From assembly GCF_000763885.1 (NCBI RefSeq), contig NZ_JRKO01000007.1, positions 47,952 through 111,951 on the forward strand: DNA of 64,000 nt, written 5' to 3'. A program made the translations under genes and the position numbers. The DNA is from Paracoccus versutus. GTDB taxonomy: Bacteria > Pseudomonadota > Alphaproteobacteria > Rhodobacterales > Rhodobacteraceae. Positions 1-9,224 of the stretch are shown here, piece after piece. Under the pieces are notes generated by a model, which had not been told where the DNA came from, did no database searches, and saw only the letters and a list, made by a program, of their open reading frames with translations. The stretch's first letter is position 1, and every line of letters starts with the position of its first letter.

Positions 1-731
1 ATCTCGTCAACGAGGCAGCATTGCTCGCCACGCGCCGCAAGGCTGATGCGGTGACGATGGACGACTTCAACAATGCGTTGGAACGCATCATCGCCGGGTT
101 GGAAAAGAAGAACCGCGTGCTCAATCCGCGCGAACGCGAGATCGTGGCGCACCACGAGATGGGGCACGCGCTGGTGGCGATGGCTCTGCCGGGGGTGGAC
201 CCGGTGCACAAGGTCTCGATCATACCGCGCGGGATTGGCGCGCTCGGCTACACCATCCAGCGCCCGACCGAGGACCGCTTCCTGATGACGCGGGAGGAAC
301 TCGAAAACAAGATCGCAGTCCTGCTTGGCGGGCGCGCAGCAGAGAAGATCATCTACGATCATGTCTCGACCGGGGCGGCGGACGATCTGGTCAAGGCGAC
401 CGACATCGCCCGCGCCATGGTCGCGCGGTACGGGATGGACGAAGAACTCGGGCATGTCAGCTACGACAGCGATCGGCCCGGCTTTCTCGGCACCGGCGAC
501 CAGTCGTCCTGGCTGAACCGCCGTTACAGCGACGCCACTGCCGAGCGGATGGACGCGAAGGTGCGCGACATCGTGGATGGCGTGTTCAAGCGCACCCTCA
601 CCCTTCTTGAAACCAATCTGGATCTTCTCGAGCAATCGGCGCAGGATCTCCTGCAAAGAGAGACACTGGACGAGCCCGATCTTGTGGCAATTGGGGCCAA
701 GTTGAAAAGAACGGAAGCGGTCGCTGCGTGA
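1..731 (+). CDS. ftsH: FtsH-type ATP-dependent zinc metalloprotease, C-terminal part (5' end outside window)
   Basis: The frame is already open at the left edge, so the first in-window start codon (TTG at 21) is not the true start. The visible part is the end of the AAA module followed by the M41 peptidase domain. The zinc-binding HEMGH motif is at 153-167, and a downstream helix of the STGAADDLVKATDIARAMV type carries the third ligand Asp. FtsH proteases are inner-membrane hexamers that degrade damaged membrane and cytosolic proteins. It is followed 64 nt later by a ClpK/ClpG-like gene, the pairing known from the transmissible heat-resistance locus, so this is probably the extra island copy rather than the housekeeping ftsH. 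That assignment is by context; the family call itself is firm. Confidence 0.93.
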   Translation, partial: LVNEAALLATRRKADAVTMDDFNNALERIIAGLEKKNRVLNPREREIVAHHEMGHALVAMALPGVDPVHKVSIIPRGIGALGYTIQRPTEDRFLMTREELENKIAVLLGGRAAEKIIYDHVSTGAADDLVKATDIARAMVARYGMDEELGHVSYDSDRPGFLGTGDQSSWLNRRYSDATAERMDAKVRDIVDGVFKRTLTLLETNLDLLEQSAQDLLQRETLDEPDLVAIGAKLKRTEAVAA

Positions 732-795
732 CACTGTCACTGGCGCAGATGATCGGCGAACAACCCTGACTGGATAATGAAAACGGAGAAGACGA

Positions 796-3702
796 ATGGC
801 AAACGGAGCTTGCGATATTTGCGGTCGCCCGGCGACGGCGCGCGTGCGCGCCTCGGTGAACGGCAGGGTTCAGAACATGGAGCTGTGCGATCAGCACTAC
901 AGCGAAATGGCGCGCCGGTCGGGGCGCAGCGCCTCGCCGCTTGAGTCCCTGTTCGGACGGCGTTCCCTTCTTGACGAATTCTTCGGCGAGAGCGGTTTCG
1001 GCAGCCTCTTTGGTGACAGTCCGCTGCGAGGCGGCACGCTCGGCTCTATGGGTGATGGCGATGACGCTGTCGTCGACGCCACTGTCGGCGAGCGCGCGCC
1101 GCGGCGTGGATCGCGGCGCGGCGGCGGACGCACCATCGCCGACCGGCTGAGCGAACAGGGCAACAAGCTGCTGCAGGATGCAGCACAGAAGGCCGGGGAA
1201 TTCGGGCGCAGCGAGGTCGATACCGAACATCTGCTTCTGGCATTGACCTCGTCTGACGTCGTCAAGACGATCCTGGAACAGTTCAAGGTCGATGTGGACG
1301 ATCTGCGCCGCCAGATCGAGAAGGAAGCGAAGCGTGGAGACGCCAAGACGGAAGGCGAAATCGGCGTAAGCCCTCGCCTGAAGGACGCGCTGAACCGGGC
1401 CTTCATCGCCTCGAACGAACTCGGCCATTCCTATGTCGGTCCCGAGCACCTTCTGATCGGACTTGCCGAGGAAGGTGAAGGCCTGGCCGCGGCGATGCTG
1501 CGCAAGCTGGGGTTGACGCCGCAGGCGCTGCGTCAGCAGGTGACGAAGGTGGTCGGCAAGGGAGCCGAGGAAGGCCGCGTCGAGACTCCGTCGAACACCC
1601 CCGATCTCGACCAGTTCAGCCGTGACCTGACGAAGCTTGCCCGCGATGGCAAGCTCGATCCCGTCATCGGCCGCGCCCGCGAGATCGAGACGACGATCGA
1701 AGTGCTGGCCCGCCGGAAAAAGAACAACCCGGTGCTGATCGGCGAGCCCGGCGTGGGCAAGACCGCCATCGTCGAGGGACTTGCACAACGGATCGTCGCG
1801 GGCGAAGTGCCCGAGGCGCTGCGCGACAAGCGGCTGGTCGAGCTCAACATCAACTCGATGGTGGCCGGGTCGAAGTATCGCGGCGAGTTCGAGGAGCGAG
1901 TCCAGAAGATCCTCAAGGAGATCACCGAGGAGAAGGACAGCCTGATCCTGTTCATCGACGAGATGCACACCATCGTCGGCGCCGGCCAGGGCGGTGGCGA
2001 AGGTGGTCTCGACATCGCCAACACCTTCAAGCCGGCGCTGGCGCGGGGCGAGCTGAACCTGATCGGCGCGACGACGCTCAACGAGTACCAGAAATACATC
2101 GAGAAGGACGCGGCGCTCGAGCGACGGTTCCAGCCGGTTTATGTGGACGAGCCCACGGTCGCACAGACGATCATGATTCTGCGCGGGCTGCGCGACACGC
2201 TCGAAAGCCACCACAAGGTGACGATCACCGATGAGGCGATCATCGCCGCCGCGGAGCTTTCGGATCGCTATATCACCGGTCGCTTCATGCCCGACAAGGC
2301 GATCGACCTGATCGACCAGGCCGCGGCGCGGGTGAAGATCTCGGCCACTGCGCGGCCCGTGGACGTGCAGGAACTCGAAGCCGAGGTCGCGCAGATCAAG
2401 CGCGAACAGGACTATGCCGCAGCCCGCAAGCAATTCGACCGAGCAGCAGAACTGAAGAAGGAGCTGGAGCAGAAGCAGAAGGAGCTGGACGAGCTTCTGG
2501 AGATCTGGAAGCGCGATCAGGCTTCGGCGACCGCCGAGGTGCGCGCCGATCACGTCGCGCAGATCGTCTCCAAGATCACCGGCGTTCCGGTCACGGACCT
2601 GACCACCGAGGAGAAGGACAAGCTCCTCAAGCTCGAGGAGAAGCTGCACGAGCGCGTCATCGGCCAGGAAGAAGCGATCCGCGCCGTGGCCGATGCGGTG
2701 CGGCTGGCGCGTGCGGGTCTGCGCGATGGTTCCGGTCCGACTGCGACCTTCCTGTTTCTCGGGCCAACCGGGGTTGGCAAGACGGAACTGGCCAAGACGC
2801 TCGCGGAGGTGATCTTTGGCGACCAGGATGCGCTGATCCGTATCGACATGTCGGAGTATGGCGAGCGCCACTCGGTTGCCCGGTTGGTTGGCGCACCTCC
2901 GGGCTACGTCGGATACGACGAAGGCGGGCAGCTGACGGAGAAGGTGCGCCGTCGGCCCTACTCGGTCGTGCTCCTCGACGAGATCGAAAAGGCGCATCCC
3001 GATGTCTACAACATCCTGCTTCAGGTGTTCGACGATGGCCGCCTGACAGATGGCAAGGGCCGCGTGGTGGACTTCACTAACACCATCATCATCGCCACCT
3101 CGAACCTCGGTTCGGACATCATCCAGCGCAACCTCACGAAACGCGGCAGCAGTGAGTTCGACGAGGCCAAGCAGAAATCCGAACTGATGGAGGTGTTGCG
3201 CGGTCATTTCCGGCCAGAGTTCATCAACCGGATCGACGAGATCATCGTCTTCCACTCGCTGAACCAGTCGGAAATCCGCCAGATCGTGGGGTTGCAGCTG
3301 AACCGGGTGAAACGGACCGCCCTCGGCCAGGGCGTCGAGCTCGAGTTCGACGTGAGCGTCGTGGATCACTTCGGCGCGGTCGGCTTCCGCCCCGAATTCG
3401 GCGCCCGCGAGCTGCGCCGGCTGATCCGGTCGGAGCTGGAGACCGAGTTGGCTCGCGAGATGCTCTCCGGGCGGATCGAGGATGGTGACAAGGTCCGCGT
3501 CGCCTGGTCGGCGGACGAGCAGAAGGTCGTGTTCGAAAAGATCGCAAAGGACACCGGTGACGACAGCCCGGACGATCAGGCCAAGGCCGGGATCGACGAG
3601 TCCGGCAAAGTTGCCCAAGAAAAGGCGCACGCTCCGACGCCCGACGTCCCGGCCGAGGCCAAGGATGAGGTGCAGTCCAAGGACGACAAATCCGCCGGGT
3701 GA
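796..3702 (+). CDS. clpK: ClpK/ClpG-type AAA+ disaggregase
   Basis: This is a 968-residue HSP100 chaperone. The N-terminus has a C6-X2-C9 ... C31-X2-H34 zinc-knuckle-like element typical of the ClpK/ClpG branch and absent from ordinary ClpB. A Clp_N repeat domain follows (about 130-265). The first AAA module has Walker A GEPGVGKT near residue 315, then comes a short coiled middle region (about 510-560), and the second AAA module has GPTGVGKT near residue 655. The tail (about 925-968) is acidic, Lys/Asp/Pro-rich and probably disordered. The start at 796 has GGAGAAG just upstream. Known family members act as stand-alone disaggregases that raise heat survival. Its neighbours (FtsH, HdeD, Trx, KefB) support a heat-resistance island role. 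Confidence 0.95.
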   Translation: MANGACDICGRPATARVRASVNGRVQNMELCDQHYSEMARRSGRSASPLESLFGRRSLLDEFFGESGFGSLFGDSPLRGGTLGSMGDGDDAVVDATVGERAPRRGSRRGGGRTIADRLSEQGNKLLQDAAQKAGEFGRSEVDTEHLLLALTSSDVVKTILEQFKVDVDDLRRQIEKEAKRGDAKTEGEIGVSPRLKDALNRAFIASNELGHSYVGPEHLLIGLAEEGEGLAAAMLRKLGLTPQALRQQVTKVVGKGAEEGRVETPSNTPDLDQFSRDLTKLARDGKLDPVIGRAREIETTIEVLARRKKNNPVLIGEPGVGKTAIVEGLAQRIVAGEVPEALRDKRLVELNINSMVAGSKYRGEFEERVQKILKEITEEKDSLILFIDEMHTIVGAGQGGGEGGLDIANTFKPALARGELNLIGATTLNEYQKYIEKDAALERRFQPVYVDEPTVAQTIMILRGLRDTLESHHKVTITDEAIIAAAELSDRYITGRFMPDKAIDLIDQAAARVKISATARPVDVQELEAEVAQIKREQDYAAARKQFDRAAELKKELEQKQKELDELLEIWKRDQASATAEVRADHVAQIVSKITGVPVTDLTTEEKDKLLKLEEKLHERVIGQEEAIRAVADAVRLARAGLRDGSGPTATFLFLGPTGVGKTELAKTLAEVIFGDQDALIRIDMSEYGERHSVARLVGAPPGYVGYDEGGQLTEKVRRRPYSVVLLDEIEKAHPDVYNILLQVFDDGRLTDGKGRVVDFTNTIIIATSNLGSDIIQRNLTKRGSSEFDEAKQKSELMEVLRGHFRPEFINRIDEIIVFHSLNQSEIRQIVGLQLNRVKRTALGQGVELEFDVSVVDHFGAVGFRPEFGARELRRLIRSELETELAREMLSGRIEDGDKVRVAWSADEQKVVFEKIAKDTGDDSPDDQAKAGIDESGKVAQEKAHAPTPDVPAEAKDEVQSKDDKSAG

Positions 3703-3780
3703 CTTTGCGAAGGACTGGCCCGGCGCGATGACGGTCGCGCCGGCCCATTTCGTCGGAGGGTTGCAGGAAGGATCCGCGGC

Positions 3781-4923
3781 ATGGAAGTCATAAGAGCGTT
3801 TCGCAATCTCGACCGGCACGGCCAACAGCGCGCGCCTGAGGTCATCGAGGAAGAGGTGCGGCAACTTGAACCGCATCTTGGACGCTTCCGCGAGGAACTC
3901 GTCCGGCTCGAGGTCGTCGCCTCGCAGACGAAGGGCAAGACGCGCATCCAGGTCAGCCTGCGCCTGCAACTGCCCTCGGGAATGATCGCGGCGCAGGAAG
4001 AGGGGTTCGAGATCGAGCCTGCCCTGCGCAAGGCCTTTGCCGATCTGCGCCACCGGGTCGATCGGCATGTGGCGCGCCTCAAGCACGAGCCTGAGTACAA
4101 GCGTCCCGCCCGCCGGCGCCGGATCGGCGCCCCGCTGGCGCCCGCGCGGGATGCGGCGGAAGCGGAACGGCGTCAGCTCTTCTTCGACCTGATCGAGGAT
4201 CATCTCGATACGGTCTACGACACCGTCAGGCGTGAGTTGACCTATCTCGAATGCAGTGGATCTGTGCCGGCTGGTTACCTGAGCGTTGGCGATATCGTCG
4301 ATGCGACGATCCTCAAGGGGCTGGCCCGCTTCGAGGATCGGCCTTCGGAGTTTTCCGTCGGCGACTGGCTGAAACGGCTGGCTTTTGAGACCATCGAGGA
4401 AGAATCCCGCGCCGCCCGCCGCGCCGTGCCTGAGGATGCCGCCTCCATCGAGGCGGAACCCGAGGCCCCGGCGGAGGATCCGACCGAGGCCGATCAGGCG
4501 ATGATCGAGTTCTACCAGCCCGACGAAGTGCTGATGCTGGAGGACCTCATCGCCGACGACGGCGGCACAGACCCCGAGACCGAAGTGGATCGTCATAAGA
4601 TCGCCATGGCACTGCACCGGGCTATCGCAGATCTTGCTCCGGTCGAGCGCCGCGTCCTGTATCGGATGTACCTGGAAGACGCCACGATCGCGGAGACGGC
4701 AGACCTTTTCGGCCTGACCGAGACAGAGGTCGCCGAGATCGCAGAAAATGCGGGCGCGACACTACGCGCGAGGCTTGCCGAAGCCGGGTCGGTCAGAGAT
4801 CCATCAGGCCGCGCGCCCATCGAACGGGAAATCGCTCACACGCAGCGTCTGCCTCAGCCGATCGAGGATCGCCGCCGCTTGGCCGCCGCCCTAACCGGCG
4901 AGGAGGCCGGCTCCGACACCTGA
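3781..4923 (+). CDS. Ribosome-hibernation (RaiA/HPF-like) domain fused to sigma-70 region-4-like domain
   Basis: This 380-residue protein has two unrelated halves. Residues 1-115 look like a RaiA/HPF ribosome-associated inhibitor domain: an N-terminal beta strand, then a helix ending in DLRHRVDRHVARLKHEPEYK before a basic stretch. Residues about 135-260 resemble a helical sigma-like linker with an acidic Glu/Pro-rich segment. Residues about 270-335 resemble sigma region 4 (LAPVERRVLYRMYLEDATI, then an ETADLFGLTE-type helix-turn-helix). AGGAAGGA lies upstream of the ATG. I see no clear region-2 core-binding motif, so it may not be a true sigma factor. It could link ribosome hibernation to transcription under stress; that is inference. 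It sits between clpK and hdeD on the same strand, so is probably co-expressed. Confidence 0.75.
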   Translation: MEVIRAFRNLDRHGQQRAPEVIEEEVRQLEPHLGRFREELVRLEVVASQTKGKTRIQVSLRLQLPSGMIAAQEEGFEIEPALRKAFADLRHRVDRHVARLKHEPEYKRPARRRRIGAPLAPARDAAEAERRQLFFDLIEDHLDTVYDTVRRELTYLECSGSVPAGYLSVGDIVDATILKGLARFEDRPSEFSVGDWLKRLAFETIEEESRAARRAVPEDAASIEAEPEAPAEDPTEADQAMIEFYQPDEVLMLEDLIADDGGTDPETEVDRHKIAMALHRAIADLAPVERRVLYRMYLEDATIAETADLFGLTETEVAEIAENAGATLRARLAEAGSVRDPSGRAPIEREIAHTQRLPQPIEDRRRLAAALTGEEAGSDT

Positions 4924-4949
4924 CATGGAACTGAATAGGAGATCGACCA

Positions 4950-5597
4950 ATGACCACAGCCTCTGAAAACCCGACCGACAAGATGCAGGACATGCTGTGC
5001 AGCCTGTCCCGGAATTGGTGGGCATTCGTGTTACGCGGCGTGCTCGCATTGATCATCGCAGTGCTAGCCTTCGTCATGCCCGCGGAAGCGCTTCTGGCGC
5101 TCACGCTGGTCTTCGGCGCGTTCGCCTTTGCCGACGGCGTGTTCGGCCTCGTCGCCGCGATACGTAACATCCGCAAGGGCGAACGCTGGGGCTGGCTGAT
5201 GTTCAGCGGCATTCTGGGCATCGCCACGGGCGTCGTCGTGGTTGTCTCGCCTTTTGTCGCGACGCTTGTGCTTGCGACATTCCTCTGGGCCAGCATCGCA
5301 TTCTGGTCCGTGTTCTCGGGTGCCCTCGAGATCGCGGCAGCGATCCGCCTGCGAAAGGAAATCAACGGCGAAATCTGGCTGATCCTGAGCGGCCTTCTCT
5401 CGGTCGTTCTCGGTGTCGTCGTGACCTGGATGCTGCTGACGCGCCCGGTCGAAAGCTTCCTCGCGCTCGGCTGGCTGATCGGCTTCTACGCCGCGGTCTT
5501 CGGGGTGATGATGATCCTCCTCGGGCTACGGCTTCGCAAGGCGGATCGTTCGGACGGTGCGGCTTTCGATAACGCTCCCCCAACGGCAAAGGCGTGA
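4950..5597 (+). CDS. hdeD: HdeD family acid/stress membrane protein
   Basis: This 215-residue protein is almost all hydrophobic, with about six membrane helices in three hairpins and a short soluble N-terminus (about residues 1-28). The repeated pattern LALTLVFGAFAFADGVFGLV followed by a loop with RKGERWGWL is the DUF308/HdeD signature. HdeD proteins sit in the inner membrane and are linked to acid and heat tolerance, and an HdeD paralogue is a standard member of the heat-resistance island. AGGAG at 4937-4941 positions the ATG. The stop codon overlaps the GTG of the next small frame (GTGA), which suggests translational coupling. Confidence 0.93.
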   Translation: MTTASENPTDKMQDMLCSLSRNWWAFVLRGVLALIIAVLAFVMPAEALLALTLVFGAFAFADGVFGLVAAIRNIRKGERWGWLMFSGILGIATGVVVVVSPFVATLVLATFLWASIAFWSVFSGALEIAAAIRLRKEINGEIWLILSGLLSVVLGVVVTWMLLTRPVESFLALGWLIGFYAAVFGVMMILLGLRLRKADRSDGAAFDNAPPTAKA

Positions 5598-5809
5598 GGT
5601 GCCCTGTGGTGGATGACTGGCGACTTGCCGGCGAGGAGCACGATTTCACCCGATGGGACGAAACGATCTTCGACCGTTGCCTGAGCACCGGCTTCAATCC
5701 GTTCGGCAGCGGTCCGACGCCAATCTTCCTGCGGCACCGGGACGCAGTGGCGCCGGACGCCGATGCAAAGCCGTGCAAGCCATCTGACACCGAAAATGCG
5801 AGGTGCTGA
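5594..5809 (+). CDS. Small hypothetical protein, coupled to both neighbours
   Basis: This 71-residue frame starts with GTG overlapping the hdeD stop (GTGA) and ends with TGA overlapping the ATG of the next gene (TGATG at 5807-5811). It has no membrane segment and I recognise no domain; it is rich in Asp, Arg and Pro with three Cys. The tight overlaps on both sides favour a real gene in the operon. Against this, in DNA this GC-rich a 200-nt open frame is common by chance. Confidence 0.45.
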   Translation: MRCPVVDDWRLAGEEHDFTRWDETIFDRCLSTGFNPFGSGPTPIFLRHRDAVAPDADAKPCKPSDTENARC

Positions 5810-6429
5810 TGTCGAACCGCCTGCCTGACTTGGCATTTGCTGCTGCGGCCGCTGCCTTGGGCATCGGCATCGTTTTCGTTTTTCGTTCGATGTATCTTGC
5901 CGAAGACATACTGCCTTTCGCGCAGGAGATGACTCTCATCTTCCTCGGCGCTGTCGTGACGATCATTCTGACCGCGGCGCTTCTCAATCGCCAGACCGAT
6001 CTCGAGCTTCGCAAGGAAGGAAGGGTCATCATCCTCCAGCAGCAATGCGACATTTACATGGCCTGTATCGAGAAGGTCGCAGAGATCGTGGAAACCGCAA
6101 GGCACGATGCGAAGCTGATCGATGACCTGCGTGTTCTCAGCCACAAGCTGGCTGTGGTCGCGAGTGCAGGGGTCGTGTCCAGCTTCGAGCAGGTACTGGA
6201 GAGCTTGCAGTCCGGTTTTGCTGACGGCACGCTCTCGGACGGGGACGGAGAGGGCGTGATGAATGCCGTCGCCGATCTCACGATAGCGATGCGGTCGGAC
6301 GTCCTGCACGCTGCTGCCTTTCCTTCGCAGAACACCGAACGCGCCGTTCGCCTGAATTCGAGGCGAATGGAAAAACTCGGCGATCTCGAACGTCACCTTC
6401 TCGTATCCACCGACTCCCGGGAGAACTGA
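5809..6429 (+). CDS. Two-helix membrane protein with cytoplasmic helical domain, function unknown
   Basis: This 206-residue protein is read from the ATG at 5809, which has GAGG at 5800-5803; an in-frame GTG at 5803 is the alternative start. Two membrane helices lie at about residues 8-25 and 40-60. They are followed by a largely helical, probably cytoplasmic domain to the C-terminus. I do not recognise the family. It is positioned in the stress operon between hdeD and the NDUFS4-like gene, with 1-nt spacing to the next ATG, so is probably co-translated with them. Confidence 0.75.
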   Translation: MSNRLPDLAFAAAAAALGIGIVFVFRSMYLAEDILPFAQEMTLIFLGAVVTIILTAALLNRQTDLELRKEGRVIILQQQCDIYMACIEKVAEIVETARHDAKLIDDLRVLSHKLAVVASAGVVSSFEQVLESLQSGFADGTLSDGDGEGVMNAVADLTIAMRSDVLHAAAFPSQNTERAVRLNSRRMEKLGDLERHLLVSTDSREN

Positions 6430-6430
6430 T

Positions 6431-6991
6431 ATGCGCGGCCATAATCGCCCACCATTCCCGCCGAAAATTCCCGGAACCGATCTGCCATCCTGGGACGTGC
6501 CGACGGCAATCATCTACCGTCCTGCCCGTTCCGCGATGACATCGGCGCCTCGGCCCAACTACTGGGTCCTCGAGTTCGAGCCGTCCCGGCCGCCGCAGAT
6601 CGAGCCGCTGATGGGATACACGTCCAGCGGCGATCCCTATCGTCCGATCCGGCTGAAGTTTCCGGATCGCGACAGCGCCGTGGACTTCGCAGAGAGGCAG
6701 GACTGGCATTATGTCGTGCGCGAGGACGCTGGGGGAGCCCGGATGGCGAACCCTTGGGCGGGTGAGACGCGCCACCGGCTGCACAGGGGCGTCGATGCCC
6801 CGGGAGCCTTCCGGGTCGCGTTCCGCCCCGATCGCCGCCTCTCAAGAGGCGTCCAGCATGAGAGCACGGCCGACCCGTCTACCAGCGACAGGGAGAGTTT
6901 CGATCCGGTCCTCGAAGCCTCGCTCGAATCCTTCCCCGCCTCTGATCCTCCGGCGTGGACGGGTGTGACAATTGCAAGAAAGACGACGTGA
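6431..6991 (+). CDS. NDUFS4-like (ETC complex I subunit conserved region) protein
   Basis: The first 115 of 186 residues match the ETC complex I subunit region (NDUFS4-like) pattern: IYRPARSAM near residue 29, YWVLEFEP near 44, EPLMGYTSSGDP near 57, and FPDRDSAVDFAE leading to WHYVV near 94. The true complex I accessory subunit of alphaproteobacteria is about 100 residues and has no long tail. Here a variable Arg-rich linker ends in SFPASDPPAWTG, a short motif I associate with small stress-island proteins in this class. GGGAG at 6419-6423 supports the start. It may be a stress-inducible paralogue that stabilises complex I; that role is inference from family and context. Confidence 0.82.
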   Translation: MRGHNRPPFPPKIPGTDLPSWDVPTAIIYRPARSAMTSAPRPNYWVLEFEPSRPPQIEPLMGYTSSGDPYRPIRLKFPDRDSAVDFAERQDWHYVVREDAGGARMANPWAGETRHRLHRGVDAPGAFRVAFRPDRRLSRGVQHESTADPSTSDRESFDPVLEASLESFPASDPPAWTGVTIARKTT

Positions 6992-7024
6992 TGACGGCCA
7001 GCTGCATGCGCTCGGGGAAATGAG

Positions 7025-7509
7025 ATGTTTCCATGGGCCGATTCCGTTGCTCGCAGATACCCCCCCCGTGGCCGTCTGGTCAGTCGTCGGGATCAGCCTT
7101 CTCGCTTTCCTCTACCAGAGCGGCCTGCCGCCGCGTGCGCTCAACCGGTTCCTGTTCGACTTCGCGCTGGTGCCGTCGCGCGTCTTCGGTCAGCTCCGTC
7201 TCATCGCCCCGTCCGATTGGACGCCGTTCCTGACAAACATCTTCCTGCACGGGGGGCTGGCTGCATCTCATCTTGAACATGTGGACGCTCTGGATCTTCG
7301 GCCCCGCCGTCGAAGATCGGCTCGGACCGGGTAGATTCACACTGTTCTATCTGTTCTGTGGTGTGGCGGCCGGACTGGCTCACGCGCTGGCGAACCCCCA
7401 CTCAGTCGTTCCCGCGCTTGGCGCATCGGGGGCCATCGCGGGCGTGATCGGTTGCTACCTACCCGCACCGCGGCAACGAGAGGCCCGCCGCGCCATATCC
7501 ACGCGCTGA
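7025..7509 (+). pseudogene. Rhomboid family intramembrane serine protease, frameshifted and truncated
   Basis: A rhomboid-like sequence can be followed only by changing frame twice. It begins MFPWADSVARRYPP at 7025, shifts at a run of eight C (7060-7067; seven would keep frame) into VAVWSVVGISLLAFLYQSGL, and shifts again at six G (7251-7256; five would keep frame) into LNMWTLWIFGPAVEDRLGPG. The catalytic-Ser motif GASGA is present (about 7422-7436). The frame then runs into non-hydrophobic sequence and stops at 7509, so the last helices including the catalytic His are absent. Both shifts are single extra bases in homopolymers and could be assembly errors, but the missing C-terminus points to a real pseudogene. 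Confidence 0.85.
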
Positions 7510-7561
7510 ACGCTTGCATCAGCCGGCCGCCAAGACCGGCTCGTCAACGAAAGGATACAGG

Positions 7562-7984
7562 ATGCCCACGGTCGCTTGCCCGCAGTGCAATTCCACCAAC
7601 AGAGTGCCGCAAGTGCGCCTGACCGACAATCCCAATTGCGGACGCTGCGGCGCGCCTCTCTTTCAAGGCAGGCCCGTCACGCTTACAGCGGCTAATTTTG
7701 ACCGTCATGCGAATGCCGAACTGCCCTTGCTCGTCGATTTCTGGGCCGAGTGGTGCGGGCCATGCAAGATGATGGCGCCCCAGTTCGAGGCGGCGGCGCG
7801 CTCGCTCGAACCCCATGTCCGCCTGGGCAAGCTCGACACCGAGGCCGAACAGCAGATTGCCGGCCGCTACGGGATCCGCGGCATTCCCACCATGATCCTG
7901 TTCAGTAGCGGGAAGGAAATTGCGAGAACGAGCGGAGCAATGCCTGCCGCGCAGATAGCGCAGTGGGCGCGGTCGCACGTCTAG
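7562..7984 (+). CDS. trxC: Thioredoxin, TrxC (thioredoxin 2) type with N-terminal zinc ribbon
   Basis: This 140-residue protein starts at the ATG at 7562 (AAAGGATACAGG upstream) rather than an upstream in-frame start. The N-terminus has two CXXC pairs (CPQC and CGRC), the zinc-binding extension of thioredoxin 2. The thioredoxin fold follows with active site WCGPCK near residue 61 and the cis-Pro loop GIPTMILF near residue 104. TrxC-type thioredoxins reduce disulfides and are used under oxidative stress. A Trx gene between hdeD and kefB is characteristic of the heat-resistance island. Confidence 0.95.
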   Translation: MPTVACPQCNSTNRVPQVRLTDNPNCGRCGAPLFQGRPVTLTAANFDRHANAELPLLVDFWAEWCGPCKMMAPQFEAAARSLEPHVRLGKLDTEAEQQIAGRYGIRGIPTMILFSSGKEIARTSGAMPAAQIAQWARSHV

Positions 7985-8041
7985 AGTTTACAGGTATTGG
8001 CCTTACCTGCGCCATGCCATCAGGAGAAGAAGGAGAAGAAC

Positions 8042-9187
8042 ATGCATGGCGTGACCGGATTTTTTGAAAGTGCGGCCTTGTTGGTCTTTGCCGCGTTCGT
8101 GCTCGTGACGATATGTTCACGGATCGGCGTGCCCAGTATCGTCGGTTACATTCTTGCCGGCATAGTCATCGGACCTGCCGGCCTCGGCCTGATTGCTGAG
8201 AGCGCTGCCCTGAGCAGCATTGGCGAGATCGGAGTGGTACTCCTGCTGTTCGCGCTTGGCCTGGAATTCTCGTTCGAGAAGCTCGTAACGCTCAGGAAGC
8301 ATGTCTTCGGTCTTGGAGCCGCGCAGGTTGCAGTCACGACGATAACGGTATCGTTGATAACGAGTCTGATCTTCGATCTCGCGCCCGTCCCCGCAATCCT
8401 CATCGGCGGGGCCGTTGCCATGTCATCGACGGCCATGTGCCTCAAGGTGCTCGCAAGCGCGAACGCTCTGGGATCGGCCCAAGGGCGTCTGGCCATTGCA
8501 GTGCTTCTGTTTCAAGACTTGGCAGCTGTCGCATTCCTGCTTCTGCACGATTCGATGAGCGGAGCCGCCGAGGGACATGGCGTGATAACGGTCATCGCCA
8601 GTTCTACGGCATTGGTTGCAGTTCTGTTCATTGCCCGTGGCCCCCTGCAGGTGCTTGCCCGTTGGGTCGCATCGCGTGGCGATCCGGAACTCGCCCAACT
8701 CCTCGCGCTCACTATTGCGCTCGGGTCTGCGATCGTCGCGACCTCCGCCGGTCTTTCTCCGGCACTCGCCGCATTCGCGGCCGGCATGATTATCGGCGAG
8801 GGTGACGCGCGCCATGCCGTCGAGAACGAGATCCGGCCCTTCCGCGATTTGTTTGTCGGGATTTTCTTTGTCGGCATCGGAACGCAATTGCCACTTTGGA
8901 TCATTCCTTCTGCATGGCCTGTCGTGCTGATCTGGCTTGTCATTCTTCTCGTGGGCAAGACGCTGATTGTTATGGTCGTCGCCCGACTATTCGGCGAGTC
9001 GCTTCAGATTTCATGGCGAACTGGAATCATTCTTGCTCATGGGGGCGAGTTTAGTCTCATGCTGCTGTCGGTTTCCTCGACATCGGGCATTGTTGCAGAG
9101 GAATTCGCTGGTCCTTTACTCCTCGCGATTGGCGTGAGCATGCTGGCCGGGACGCTTATGGTCAGGTGGGCGGGGCTAAAGGTTTAG
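8042..9187 (+). CDS. kefB: KefB-type CPA2 cation/proton antiporter, membrane domain only
   Basis: This 381-residue protein is read from the ATG at 8042 with AGAAGGAGAAG upstream. It has about 12 membrane helices with CPA2 features such as SIVGYILAGIVIGP near the N-terminus, ALGLEFSFEKL, and GLSPALAAFAAGMIIGE. Full KefB/KefC proteins add an RCK/TrkA-N regulatory domain of about 200 residues; here the frame stops directly after the last helix (MVRWAGLKV). It therefore has the transport part but no visible nucleotide/glutathione-sensing part. It may be a natural short form or may have been cut by the prophage that begins about 40 nt downstream. Confidence 0.9.
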   Translation: MHGVTGFFESAALLVFAAFVLVTICSRIGVPSIVGYILAGIVIGPAGLGLIAESAALSSIGEIGVVLLLFALGLEFSFEKLVTLRKHVFGLGAAQVAVTTITVSLITSLIFDLAPVPAILIGGAVAMSSTAMCLKVLASANALGSAQGRLAIAVLLFQDLAAVAFLLLHDSMSGAAEGHGVITVIASSTALVAVLFIARGPLQVLARWVASRGDPELAQLLALTIALGSAIVATSAGLSPALAAFAAGMIIGEGDARHAVENEIRPFRDLFVGIFFVGIGTQLPLWIIPSAWPVVLIWLVILLVGKTLIVMVVARLFGESLQISWRTGIILAHGGEFSLMLLSVSSTSGIVAEEFAGPLLLAIGVSMLAGTLMVRWAGLKV

Positions 9188-9224
9188 TAGGGCAAACATA
9201 AAGATAACTATATTGCTCAGTTTA

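Noticed and set aside
598..4617. 1339-codon open frame on the minus strand under ftsH/clpK
   Set aside because: It is the GC-rich antisense shadow of well-supported genes; its translation has no domain and is rich in Arg/Asp/His as expected for such shadows.
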